Shown piece after piece: positions 28,735 through 36,281 of a stretch of DNA of 51,923 nt. The position numbers and the translations under genes are program-made. The stretch's first letter is position 1; each line of letters begins with the position of its first letter. The notes below the pieces were generated by a model. That model saw nothing but the letters and a program-made list of their open reading frames with translations, did no database searches and had not been told where the DNA came from. The stretch comes from Frischella japonica (lineage in GTDB: Bacteria; Pseudomonadota; Gammaproteobacteria; Enterobacterales; Orbaceae): positions 1 to 51,923 of the forward strand of contig NZ_JABURY010000001.1 in NCBI RefSeq assembly GCF_014489845.1, in the 5' to 3' direction.

Positions 28735-29724
28735 CTATTTAATATTTTGGTGAGGATAATATTCCGCCAATTTTTGATCTATGTCCTCTATTTTTTGATG
28801 TAGTTGTTCTGTTAAACATTTGGTAATCTTATAGGTAAAATTCTTCGTTTCATCCTGATAATTTGGAGGTTGTGAAGTTAAACACACCATATTGATTTCT
28901 TTATCTATTATTTCCATGAACTCGTTAGCATGAGGATTTTTAGTTTTAAGAAAATTCAATTTTTGAGATAAAATATTATGATAGTAACGATAAGATTCTA
29001 TACTACAACTAGTTGAGTATTCTTCTTGATAACAAGTTTTTAGTTTATTAATTTGATATTTTGATGTTTCAAGCGAACCTTCGAGAATTTTAAATTGATC
29101 AGGATAAATAATTTGATATTTATAACCTTCGTCAATTAATAATGCTATAAGTTGAAACTGTAAGCTTTTTTTATCTATTTGGTAATGTTTCCAAAATATT
29201 GGTTTTACACTGGTTTCGACATCTTTTGCCAATAATACATAAACATCCATATTAGGTGATATATAATAGTATTGATTACTTAACCAATAATAACCTTCAA
29301 CATCATAAGAACTATTTGCCAATATAATTTTATCTTCAAGGTTTCCTTCATGACTGAGAGATAAGTTAAGCTCTTTAACTGGATATATTTTATTATTAAC
29401 GGTTTTATTATAGATTTTTTTATCAATTGTAAGCGTTACATCATCTACATCATATATAACAACATTATTTCTAATAACGTCATATAAATTATCAAAATAT
29501 GAAGCCATTTGATTAATTGGACAACGCTCAAGTATTTCTTCTCGTTCAGTATTTGAAATATGCCAAAAATTATCGTTCTTTTCGCAATCTTTTGTTAGTT
29601 TAGTGATATCTATCGCGTTAAGAAAAGATTTACCTTTATAGTTCTCAATAACATTAATTTCCTCTCCATAACAACAAAAACTGACAAAAAATAAAACTAT
29701 TTGGATAAACAATAAATTTTTCAT
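28735..29724 (-). CDS. Exported immunity-type protein, cysteine-rich (329 residues)
   Basis: The signal peptide ends FCCYG. The N-terminal domain contains KPIFWKHYQIDKK, parallel to SPTLWKHYKID at 19823-20749, and the paired motif LERCPINQ (there RRCPLNS). The C-terminal helical part has cysteines and CLTSQPPNYQDE. The two proteins are clear paralogues about 9 kb apart. It stops about 45 bases before the frameshifted effector. It is the last of three exported genes in a row (30479-31069, 29728-30333, this one). Confidence 0.73.
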   Translation of the reverse strand: MKNLLFIQIVLFFVSFCCYGEEINVIENYKGKSFLNAIDITKLTKDCEKNDNFWHISNTEREEILERCPINQMASYFDNLYDVIRNNVVIYDVDDVTLTIDKKIYNKTVNNKIYPVKELNLSLSHEGNLEDKIILANSSYDVEGYYWLSNQYYYISPNMDVYVLLAKDVETSVKPIFWKHYQIDKKSLQFQLIALLIDEGYKYQIIYPDQFKILEGSLETSKYQINKLKTCYQEEYSTSCSIESYRYYHNILSQKLNFLKTKNPHANEFMEIIDKEINMVCLTSQPPNYQDETKNFTYKITKCLTEQLHQKIEDIDQKLAEYYPHQNIK

Positions 29725-29727
29725 TAC

Positions 29728-30333
29728 TTAATCCTTTATTGTGTTAAAAAAGCCTGAAGAACTCATTTGATATTTCTTTTCTTTGGTATAAATTTTTTTA
29801 TCTTTTGGATTTTCATCTAGCTCAAATAGATTTTGTTGTTGATGTTGTTTTATTAATATTTTACCATCAGGCTTTATTACAAAATCATTCCAATAGGATA
29901 TTTCGCCATTTTGAATTTTGTACAAAAGTATAGCATCAATCAAATTTCCATTATTACCATAACTATATAATTGAAAAGTAAAAACTTTTTCATCATTTTC
30001 ACCTATAGCCATTTGAATAATGCCTTTATATAAAATGTCCTTATAATAAAAATAGCCATGAGGAAAATAAAAAGTTGTTTTAGTAAGATATTCAAATAAT
30101 TTTGGTTTAAATGAAAATTCTTTATTGGTAAATCTTAATGGAAATGGCATATTAGGGGAAAGATATAAGCCATATTCTCCCCAATAATAATATTTTTTTA
30201 ACTGATTGGAAGAATAGGGTAATTTAATTTTATGATAGTAAGGTAAATCACTCTTAAAATTTTCTGACAATGCAATATTTACATTAAATAATGATAATAG
30301 ACAGATTATGATAAATCTTTGAATATATTTCAT
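29728..30333 (-). CDS. Exported immunity-type protein (201 residues)
   Basis: The signal peptide MKYIQRFIIICLLSLFNVNIALS is followed by a Tyr/Phe-rich mature part with ISYWNDFVIKPDGKI. This recalls the W-x-x-[FY]-x-I-x-x-x-G-K pattern of the LW[KQ]HY proteins nearby. The stop is 3 bases before the start of the 329-residue gene, so they are co-transcribed. No other function is visible. It may be a shortened member of the same fold family. Confidence 0.66.
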   Translation of the reverse strand: MKYIQRFIIICLLSLFNVNIALSENFKSDLPYYHKIKLPYSSNQLKKYYYWGEYGLYLSPNMPFPLRFTNKEFSFKPKLFEYLTKTTFYFPHGYFYYKDILYKGIIQMAIGENDEKVFTFQLYSYGNNGNLIDAILLYKIQNGEISYWNDFVIKPDGKILIKQHQQQNLFELDENPKDKKIYTKEKKYQMSSSGFFNTIKD

Positions 30334-30478
30334 TATTAAATTTCCTCAATGTTATTCATGCTTAATACAATATCTTAATTAATATTGTATTTTTTATTAG
30401 AATATTATTTAATATAGTAAAATAAAGGCGATAAAGAAAATGTCTTTGGTTAGTCTAATTTAAACTTTGTCACAATCG

Positions 30479-31069
30479 TTATTCAAAATTAATATTACCC
30501 ATATTATCAATTAAATAATAACTTACCTTATGTTGTTCAGTCATAAGCTTGTCTGTTTCTATATCAATGCAATATTCTGATTCTATTATTTCAAATTTCT
30601 TATTTTTATAAATACGTGTTCTTTTATTGATTGAGCACTCTGCTTGTGCACCATCCACAACAATCATTTTACTAATCAGTTGATTACTCTTATCAAAAAT
30701 CTGTAATTCAAGAGATGGAAGGTTATAATATGAATCTTGATCATTACGATCCCAATAAGCAAAAAGGTACACATTTAGCTTGTTATCAAGCGGAAGCTTT
30801 TTAAATAATATAGCTTCACCTGTGTAAGGTTTTCTATGCTCAACCATGCTTAATAAAGGTGTATTGGGATCAAAAAGCGCATTCAATGGATTTTTTTCAT
30901 CATATATTTGATTATTATCCGCAAAAAAGTCTTTCAAAGAATGATAGGAAGAGGTTTTTTTTGAATATCCTTTAAATTCATAAAGGATATTATTAAGATT
31001 TTTATCTTCTGCAAAAGAAAAGAACGAGACTAATAAAATACATATATAGAAAAATTGAAATCTGATCAT
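30479..31069 (-). CDS. Exported immunity-type protein for the adjacent LAS peptidase effector
   Basis: 196 residues with a signal peptide (MIRFQFFYICILLVSFFSFA). It contains KVSYYLIDNMGNINFE at the end, again an aromatic-x-I-x-N-x-G-x-I/F pattern. The ATG lies 2 bases after the stop of the LAS peptidase frame at 31072, the tightest effector-immunity spacing in the island after 19519. A gap of about 145 bases separates it from the next gene. Confidence 0.7.
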   Translation of the reverse strand: MIRFQFFYICILLVSFFSFAEDKNLNNILYEFKGYSKKTSSYHSLKDFFADNNQIYDEKNPLNALFDPNTPLLSMVEHRKPYTGEAILFKKLPLDNKLNVYLFAYWDRNDQDSYYNLPSLELQIFDKSNQLISKMIVVDGAQAECSINKRTRIYKNKKFEIIESEYCIDIETDKLMTEQHKVSYYLIDNMGNINFE

Positions 31070-31071
31070 TT

Positions 31072-31758
31072 TTAATCCTGTACATTTATAATTAAGTTAA
31101 AATCAAAACCGCATATATGTAAATGATGATGATGTCTATATCCATTTGGCGGATCTTTTTTCATATGTTTTGTATATTTAAGTAAAGTATTTGATTGTTT
31201 CTTATATGTAAAATATTCCGAATACATTAACGATGTTCTAGCCCAACCAAATTTATATAATGCAGTATTAAATTTTTCTTGCTCATCAAAATCAAAAGTT
31301 GAATAAGATAGCCATGTTAGCTCACCATTTCTTTTTTCTGATATATACCTTAGATCTCCTGCAATCCCATTTATATGAGATTTGCTCTCTACATATTTAG
31401 CGTCATGAGTGCTAAATCCGTTAAAGCCTAAATAATCAGCATTTAGTTCTAACATAGCGCCGAGCAAACCAGCAAAACAATTAGGATTTAGATACCATCT
31501 ATTATGATCACTATTAAATGTTGCAAATTTTGCTTTAACACTACCATCAGATGAAATGTATCCATTTTCAAATTCCTTAACATTAATTAATTCCACGTCA
31601 TGTTCTTGCGGAATATTTCCTCTCGCCATAGCCTTAGTCACATAAACAGTAAAAATACCTAACTCATGTATTTTTTTATTCTTATCATGCTAGATATGAT
31701 AAGTCACAATTCCCGCTCCAGGAAAATAATCAACCATTGCGCTGGGGTAAATAAACCA
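31072..31758 (-). pseudogene. LAS-type murein peptidase effector with in-frame stop
   Basis: The last 189 codons are open and contain SHINGIAGDLRYI (H89, D96) and YRHHHHLHICGF (H173, H175), the HxxxxxxD/HxH zinc signature of LAS peptidases such as MepA and VanY types. The same frame continues upstream through one TAG (31690-31692) into WFIYPSAMVDYF (31723-31758), the junction motif also seen at 28171-28206 and 35824-35859. One stop therefore separates the catalytic tip from the delivery part. The tip could still start at an internal ATG (31641 or 31629). Cleavage of peptide cross-links is the expected activity. Confidence 0.68.
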
Positions 31759-31815
31759 AGCTTTGAGATGAATCGATATAAAACAGATTAGGTGTATTAA
31801 CTTTTATTATTTTAT

Positions 31816-32358
31816 TCATAATTTATCTAAATGTGCACAACCCTCAAATATTTCACCTTTATAGTCGATAAAAATTTCATAGATTGAAGCAGGTTCATCA
31901 AGATTTGCTTCGCAAAAAGTTCCATTAGAAAGACTACGAATTAAACCATAAATACCATTATTAGAATGGAAGATTGTCACAAAATTATTTGTTAAAGCAG
32001 AAGATTTTATATCTATAGAAATTTTAACGTTTTCTTCTTTATTAAGCCTAAATTGCAATTTATTCTTACTTATTATGGCATTCCAAAAAGGTTCATAACC
32101 ACTCGCATGAAACCCTATAGAATTTTGTTTGACTTTATCCCAAAAAATATGCGGTGATAATATATCTATTTGTTGCATTTGCTGTAATTCTGACAGGCTT
32201 ATCCAATCTATTTTTTTATTTTTAAGATTTAAAAAATTTCGCTTACCATTTTCTGTACTTCCTAAAGATAAATATTCTTGATTAGAAGAATTTTCATATA
32301 TTTCCTGTGCTAATAATAAATTAGGTAATATCAATAATAATAAAATTAATTGTTTCAT
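31816..32358 (-). CDS. Exported protein with GxEPFW...EGCA signature (180 residues)
   Basis: The signal peptide MKQLILLLLILPNLLLAQ is followed by a domain with SGYEPFWNAIISKNKLQFRL in the middle and FCEANLDEPASIYEIFIDYK, then GEIFEGCAHL, at the end. GTEPFW with a late C...GCA pair is typical of a group of small periplasmic or lipoprotein domains (COG3650-like, recalled from memory), whose two cysteines form a disulphide. It lies just behind the tail of a displaced protein (TPILKGNPHGK). A ruined second copy is at 16925-17235. Confidence 0.72.
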   Translation of the reverse strand: MKQLILLLLILPNLLLAQEIYENSSNQEYLSLGSTENGKRNFLNLKNKKIDWISLSELQQMQQIDILSPHIFWDKVKQNSIGFHASGYEPFWNAIISKNKLQFRLNKEENVKISIDIKSSALTNNFVTIFHSNNGIYGLIRSLSNGTFCEANLDEPASIYEIFIDYKGEIFEGCAHLDKL

Positions 32359-32757
32359 ATAATATCCTTATTTACCGTGAGGGTTGCCTTTTAAAATTGG
32401 TGTCCATGAATATTTATTGATAGCAAATAGAATTTTTGATTTGTTATATCCCCAATGTTTTGTCTGTTGGTTTAGCTTCGCTTTGTTAAACCTTTGGCTA
32501 CATCATCCTACCACAGCTATTTTGTTGCTCTAATCCTTGTTTTGTTGATTTTTGTTCGCTCAGTTCTATTTTACTCAGAAAAGCATCACGTCTCGTTTCA
32601 TCACCGTCTTTATCTTTTTGTGTGTCTGTATTTTCATTTTTTAATTGAAATTTTGTGACAATGCACCTATTAGTAAAAAACCTGATTTAAAATATATCTC
32701 CACTTAGCATAATATATTTATCGGGCTACTTACTGTTAGATATATAAAGAAAAATTG
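32359..32757 (-). other. Effector remnants: tail and linker fragments
   Basis: 32363-32440 encodes KSKILFAINKYSWTPILKG and NPHGK, a toxin C terminus directly before the 180-residue immunity gene. 32480-32640 repeats pieces of the linker of the 27868-28638 effector (TTTGTTGATT, GCATCACG, TTTCATCACCGT blocks), heavily eroded. Together they show that a full effector with the same N-terminal linker once stood here. 32660-32757 begins the first 1020-bp repeat unit. Confidence 0.55.
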
Positions 32758-33363
32758 TTAATTATAGCATTTATCGATAATGGTTTTTCGTTCAATTGAT
32801 TTGTCCAGATTATTACTCAGATAATCAATAATATCAGTTAAGCACTCAATACGTTGTTTACTAATAAGCAACATGTTTTTTTCTTTGTTTTCTAATATGC
32901 CTTTTTTTTCTAGCATAGAAGATAAAATTTTGTATTGTTTAAGCATAAAGGGGTAATTGAAACAATCCGAACATACTGGATCATCCCAATTTATTTGTTT
33001 ACTATCATATTCATATGTCCTGCTAACTTTTTCATCTATTTGTAATTGAATAAACAGTACTTTTGATGTTGGATAATCCTTAAAAAGATAAGCAAGCTCC
33101 TCAGCTATAACCCATACAGGTACTGTCCTTTTGTCATCTACAATTCTTTTAAACTCATCTTCAAAATATTGCTTTTGCGTTGCCGTCAATGATGAAATTT
33201 TCTTTTCATATAAATCTGTGCATTCTTCAATAGGATGCTCTACCATCCAATTCAAATCACAGTCATGAAAACTCTTAGCAAGAGCTTGACTTGCACTGCA
33301 GCTAAAAAAACAGATCAATAAAAATTTACTTATTAACTTCCAAAAGTGCGACAATATTATCAT
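32758..33363 (-). CDS. Exported immunity-type protein, 1020-bp family copy 1
   Basis: 201 residues with a signal peptide (about 1-29, CFFSCSASQALAK; LLICFFSC could also act as a lipobox). The mature part is helical and charged, with cysteines in DCDLNW, EECTDL, DPVCSDCF, RIECLTD and DKCYN, so several disulphides are likely. No enzyme motif is present. It differs from copies 2 and 3 mostly in residues 34-38, 105-110 and 128-138, clustered changes that might alter partner specificity. The start lies inside the end of the upstream effector tail frame. Confidence 0.72.
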   Translation of the reverse strand: MIILSHFWKLISKFLLICFFSCSASQALAKSFHDCDLNWMVEHPIEECTDLYEKKISSLTATQKQYFEDEFKRIVDDKRTVPVWVIAEELAYLFKDYPTSKVLFIQLQIDEKVSRTYEYDSKQINWDDPVCSDCFNYPFMLKQYKILSSMLEKKGILENKEKNMLLISKQRIECLTDIIDYLSNNLDKSIERKTIIDKCYN

Positions 33364-33616
33364 TATTTTTTCCTTTTCCTCTATGTTTAACTAGATAATC
33401 ATGTAATTCTGGATATTTTTCATAATCAACAATAGATACACAACCATTAAACAGATGCCAAATATGAATAAATCGTTCTTCAGAAGGAATTTTACCTGCA
33501 TCTGCCGGCGTTTGGGTGATGAATTTCGGCTAATTTTTACAAGTAAAACATTCCACGTGTAGACATGTTTTAAATTAACTTGTTAATAAACCAGTTTTTA
33601 GCGGTAAAGTCGCCAT
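33326..33616 (-). pseudogene. Effector C-terminal tail, copy 1 (interrupted)
   Basis: Matches the 34346-34636 tail but has an in-frame TAG (CFTCKN then stop, then PKF) in the middle. The end IWHLFNGCVSIVDYEKYPEL is intact. It overlaps the first 38 bases of the immunity gene of copy 1, as in the other units. Confidence 0.6.
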
Positions 33617-33777
33617 ATCTATATCATTAGCATTTTTTTGTGTATCAGTGTTTTTATTTTTTAATTGAGATTTTGTGACAATACACCCTTTAGTAACAAA
33701 CCTGACTTAAAATATATCATCACTTAACATAATATATTTATCAGGTTACTTACTGTTAGGTGTATAAAGAAAAATTG

Positions 33778-34383
33778 TTAATTATAGCATTTATCGATAA
33801 TGGTTTTTTGTTCAATTGATTTGCCCAGATTATTACTCAGATAATCAATAATATCAGTTAAGCACTCAATACGTTGTTTACTAATAAGCAACATGTTTTT
33901 TTCTTTGGTTTCTAATATGCCTTTTTTTTCTAGCATAGAAGATAAAATTTTGTATTGTTTAAGCATAAAAGGGTAATAGTAACAATCCGAACATACTGGA
34001 TCATCCCAATTTATTTGGGTACTATCATATTTATATGTCTTGCTAACTTTTTCACTTAATTGTAATTTAGTAAACAGTACTTTTGATGTTGGATAATCCT
34101 TAAAAAGATAAGCAAGCTCCTCATATATACCCCATACAGGTACTGTCCTTTTGTCATCTACAATTCTTTTAAACTCATCTTCAAAATATTGCTTTTGCGT
34201 TGCCGTCAATGATGAAATTTTCTTTTCATATAAATCTGTGCATTCTTCAATAGGATGCTCTACCGTAAAATTCAAATCACAGTCATGAAAACTCTTAGCA
34301 AGAGCTTGACTTGCAATGCAGCTAAAAAAACAGATCAATAAAAATTTACTTAATAACTTCCATAAATGCGACAATATTATCAT
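33778..34383 (-). CDS. Exported immunity-type protein, 1020-bp family copy 2
   Basis: 201 residues, sharing the signal peptide and cysteine pattern of copy 1. Clustered substitutions include CDLNFTVEHP in place of CDLNWMVEHP, VWGIYEEL in place of VWVIAEEL, and TKLQLSEKVSKTYKYDSTQ in place of IQLQIDEKVSRTYEYDSKQ. The ATG overlaps the 3' end of the best preserved effector tail by 38 bases, which would couple their translation. Confidence 0.74.
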   Translation of the reverse strand: MIILSHLWKLLSKFLLICFFSCIASQALAKSFHDCDLNFTVEHPIEECTDLYEKKISSLTATQKQYFEDEFKRIVDDKRTVPVWGIYEELAYLFKDYPTSKVLFTKLQLSEKVSKTYKYDSTQINWDDPVCSDCYYYPFMLKQYKILSSMLEKKGILETKEKNMLLISKQRIECLTDIIDYLSNNLGKSIEQKTIIDKCYN

Positions 34384-34636
34384 TATTCTTTCCTTTTCCT
34401 CTATGTTTAACTAGATAATCATGTGATTCTGGATATTTTTCATAATCAACAATAGATACACAACCATTAAACAGATGCCAAATATGAATAAATCGTTCTT
34501 CAGAAGGAATTTTACCTGCATCTGCCGGCGTTTGGGTGATGAACGTCGGCAAATCTTCACAAGTAAAACATTCAACATGTAAACTTGGTTTATATTGACT
34601 TGCTGTTAAACCTGTTTTTAGCGGTAAAGTCGCCAT
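34346..34636 (-). pseudogene. Effector C-terminal tail, copy 2 (best preserved)
   Basis: An open frame of 96 codons from an internal ATG. The same frame reads on upstream as FVTKGCIVTKSQLKNKNTDT until a TAA near 34726. The tail holds HVECFTCEDLPTFITQTPAD and IWHLFNGCVSIVDYEKYPES, ending KGKNNDNIVAFMEVIK. No enzyme signature is certain. No start codon with a ribosome-binding site was found for the longer frame, so it is an orphan module rather than a complete gene. Confidence 0.55.
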
Positions 34637-34797
34637 CTCTATATCATTAGCATTTTTTGGTGTATCAGTGTTTTTATTTTTTAATTGAGATTTTGTGACA
34701 ATACACCCTTTAGTAACAAACCTGATTTAAAATATATCTCCACTTAGCATAATATATTTATCAGGTTACTTACTGTTAGGTGTATAAAGAAAAACTA

Positions 34798-35403
34798 TTA
34801 ATTATAGCATTTATCGATAATGGTTTTTCGTTCAATTGATTTGTCCAGATTATTACTCAGATAATCAATAATATCAGTTAAGCACTCAATACGTTGTTTA
34901 CTAATAAGCAACATGTTTTTTTCTTTGGTATCTAATATGCCTTTTTTTTCTAGCATAGAAGATAAAATTTTAAATTGTTTAAGCATAAAGGAGTAATATA
35001 AACAATCCGAACATGTTGGATCATCCCAATTTATTTGTTTACTATCATATTCATTTGTCCTGCTAACTTTTTCATCTATTTGTAATTTAATAAACAGTAC
35101 TTTTGATGTTGGATAATCCTTAAAAAGATAAGAAAGCTCCTCAGCTATAACCCATACAGGTACTGTCCTTTTGTCATCTACAATTCTTTTAAACTCATCT
35201 TCAAAATATTGCTTTTGCGTTGCCGTCAATGATGAAATTTTCTTTTCATATAAATCTGTGCATTCTTCAATAGGATGCTCTACCATCCAATTCAAATCAC
35301 AGTCATGAAAACTCTTAGCAATAGCTTGACTTGCACTGCAGCTAAAAAAACAAATAAATAAAAATTTACTTAATAACTTCCAAAAGTGCGACAATATCAT
35401 CAT
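34798..35403 (-). CDS. Exported immunity-type protein, 1020-bp family copy 3
   Basis: 201 residues. It matches copy 1 more than copy 2 in the variable patches (CDLNWMVEHP, VWVIAEELSYL) but has its own changes (SRTNEYDSKQ, DPTCSDCLYYSF). It stands next to the VanY-like effector remnant and overlaps the shared tail. It is probably the original partner of that enzyme. Confidence 0.74.
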   Translation of the reverse strand: MMILSHFWKLLSKFLFICFFSCSASQAIAKSFHDCDLNWMVEHPIEECTDLYEKKISSLTATQKQYFEDEFKRIVDDKRTVPVWVIAEELSYLFKDYPTSKVLFIKLQIDEKVSRTNEYDSKQINWDDPTCSDCLYYSFMLKQFKILSSMLEKKGILDTKEKNMLLISKQRIECLTDIIDYLSNNLDKSIERKTIIDKCYN

Positions 35404-35859
35404 TATTTTTTCCTTTTCCTCTATGTTTAACTAAATAATCATGTATTTCTGGATATTTTTCATAATCAACAATAGATACACAACCATTAAACAGATGCCA
35501 AAGAGGATAATCTTTTTGCTTTTTCCAATAGCCTCTTCAAGAAAAATCATTTCTATAACATCTATTACTAGTCCATAGTTATGATAACTATATTCCCCTA
35601 TAACCCAAGTCACTATAAAACCTGATGTAGTTCTACCTTGCTCATAAAGCCTATTTTGTTCTTCAATAGTTCTAAGCCAAGTTGTAACTCTTATCTGTAT
35701 ACCGAATTCTTTTTCAACTTCATTGATGAAATTCACCGCTTTTTGACGAATTTGCGGATGTAATAACGCTATCCTTGAGTTTGTTACTTTGTCCCACGTT
35801 TCAGTTTTTTTCACTTCGATATTAAAATAACCCACCATTACAAATGGATGCATAAACCA
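35366..35859 (-). pseudogene. VanY-like M15 peptidase effector (frameshifted)
   Basis: It begins with the junction WFMHPFVMVGYF. The M15 domain then reads LLHPQIRQKAVNFINEVEKE, TTWLRTIEEQNRLYEQGRT and the zinc block SYHNYGLVIDV (HxxxxxxD). After this the open frame runs into nonsense (35431). Another frame continues as GYWKKQKDYPLWHLFNGC and VSIVDYEKYPE to the shared tail, so a frameshift between about 35500 and 35560 has broken the gene. Phage endolysins and VanX/VanY enzymes of this family cut D-Ala-D-Ala or L-Ala-D-Glu bonds. Confidence 0.68.
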
Positions 35860-36281
35860 CTCCCTAACGTTTTAGCTAAAGGTGGTAGGCGTTGATGAAG
35901 TTTCGGTTCGTTGAGTTGAGGTGGCTGGTGTTTTAACCTTTTCAGTGATCGCGTTACTTTGTTCTGCCTGTCCGTTTTGCTTAGCTAAAACTTTTACCAC
36001 TTCTTTTACCAAAGTACTCTCGCTATCTTCTATTATATACCCCAAATAGTTTTAAGCATCTTCAGTTCTGACTCATCGCTGTTTTTTATTCTTTAAATAA
36101 CTTAACTGCTGATTATTGGATAAACTCTGATTTAGTAATTTATTATTAAAAAATCAATATGTGGTATTTCTATGAGTAGCATTTTTATTGCAACAATTTA
36201 TTGAAGATCTTTGTGATATAAAAAATATGCTAGCTAACTATAATCAAACCATAGTTTTGGTTTTGAACAAGGAGGCATCAT
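35860..36281 (-). other. Eroded effector linker at the island edge
   Basis: 35870-36060 repeats, with gaps, the linker of the 27868-28638 effector (GGTGGCTGGTGTT, GATGAAGTTTC, CCCAAATAGTTTT blocks). The frame is destroyed. From about 36110 to 36281 the DNA is AT-rich and must carry the promoter of the PTS regulator; AAGGAGGCATCAT is that gene's strong ribosome-binding site. This is the right edge of the accessory island. Confidence 0.55.

Larger units (their letters stand above)
32641..35500 (-). repeat. Three tandem units of exactly 1020 bp (immunity gene plus effector tail)
   Basis: The three 201-codon genes sit at 32758, 33778 and 34798, exactly 1020 bases apart, with over 90% identity by eye through gene and spacer. 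Each unit carries the end of an effector frame overlapping the start of its immunity gene. The third unit diverges sharply at about 35503, inside GATGCCAAA, where a different upstream domain is joined to the shared tail. This is the pattern left by unequal recombination between effector cassettes. Confidence 0.9.

Noticed and set aside
32641-35500. Regularly spaced repeats considered as a CRISPR-like array
   Set aside because: The unit is 1020 bases and contains a full gene; there are no short direct repeats with unique spacers and no cas genes.
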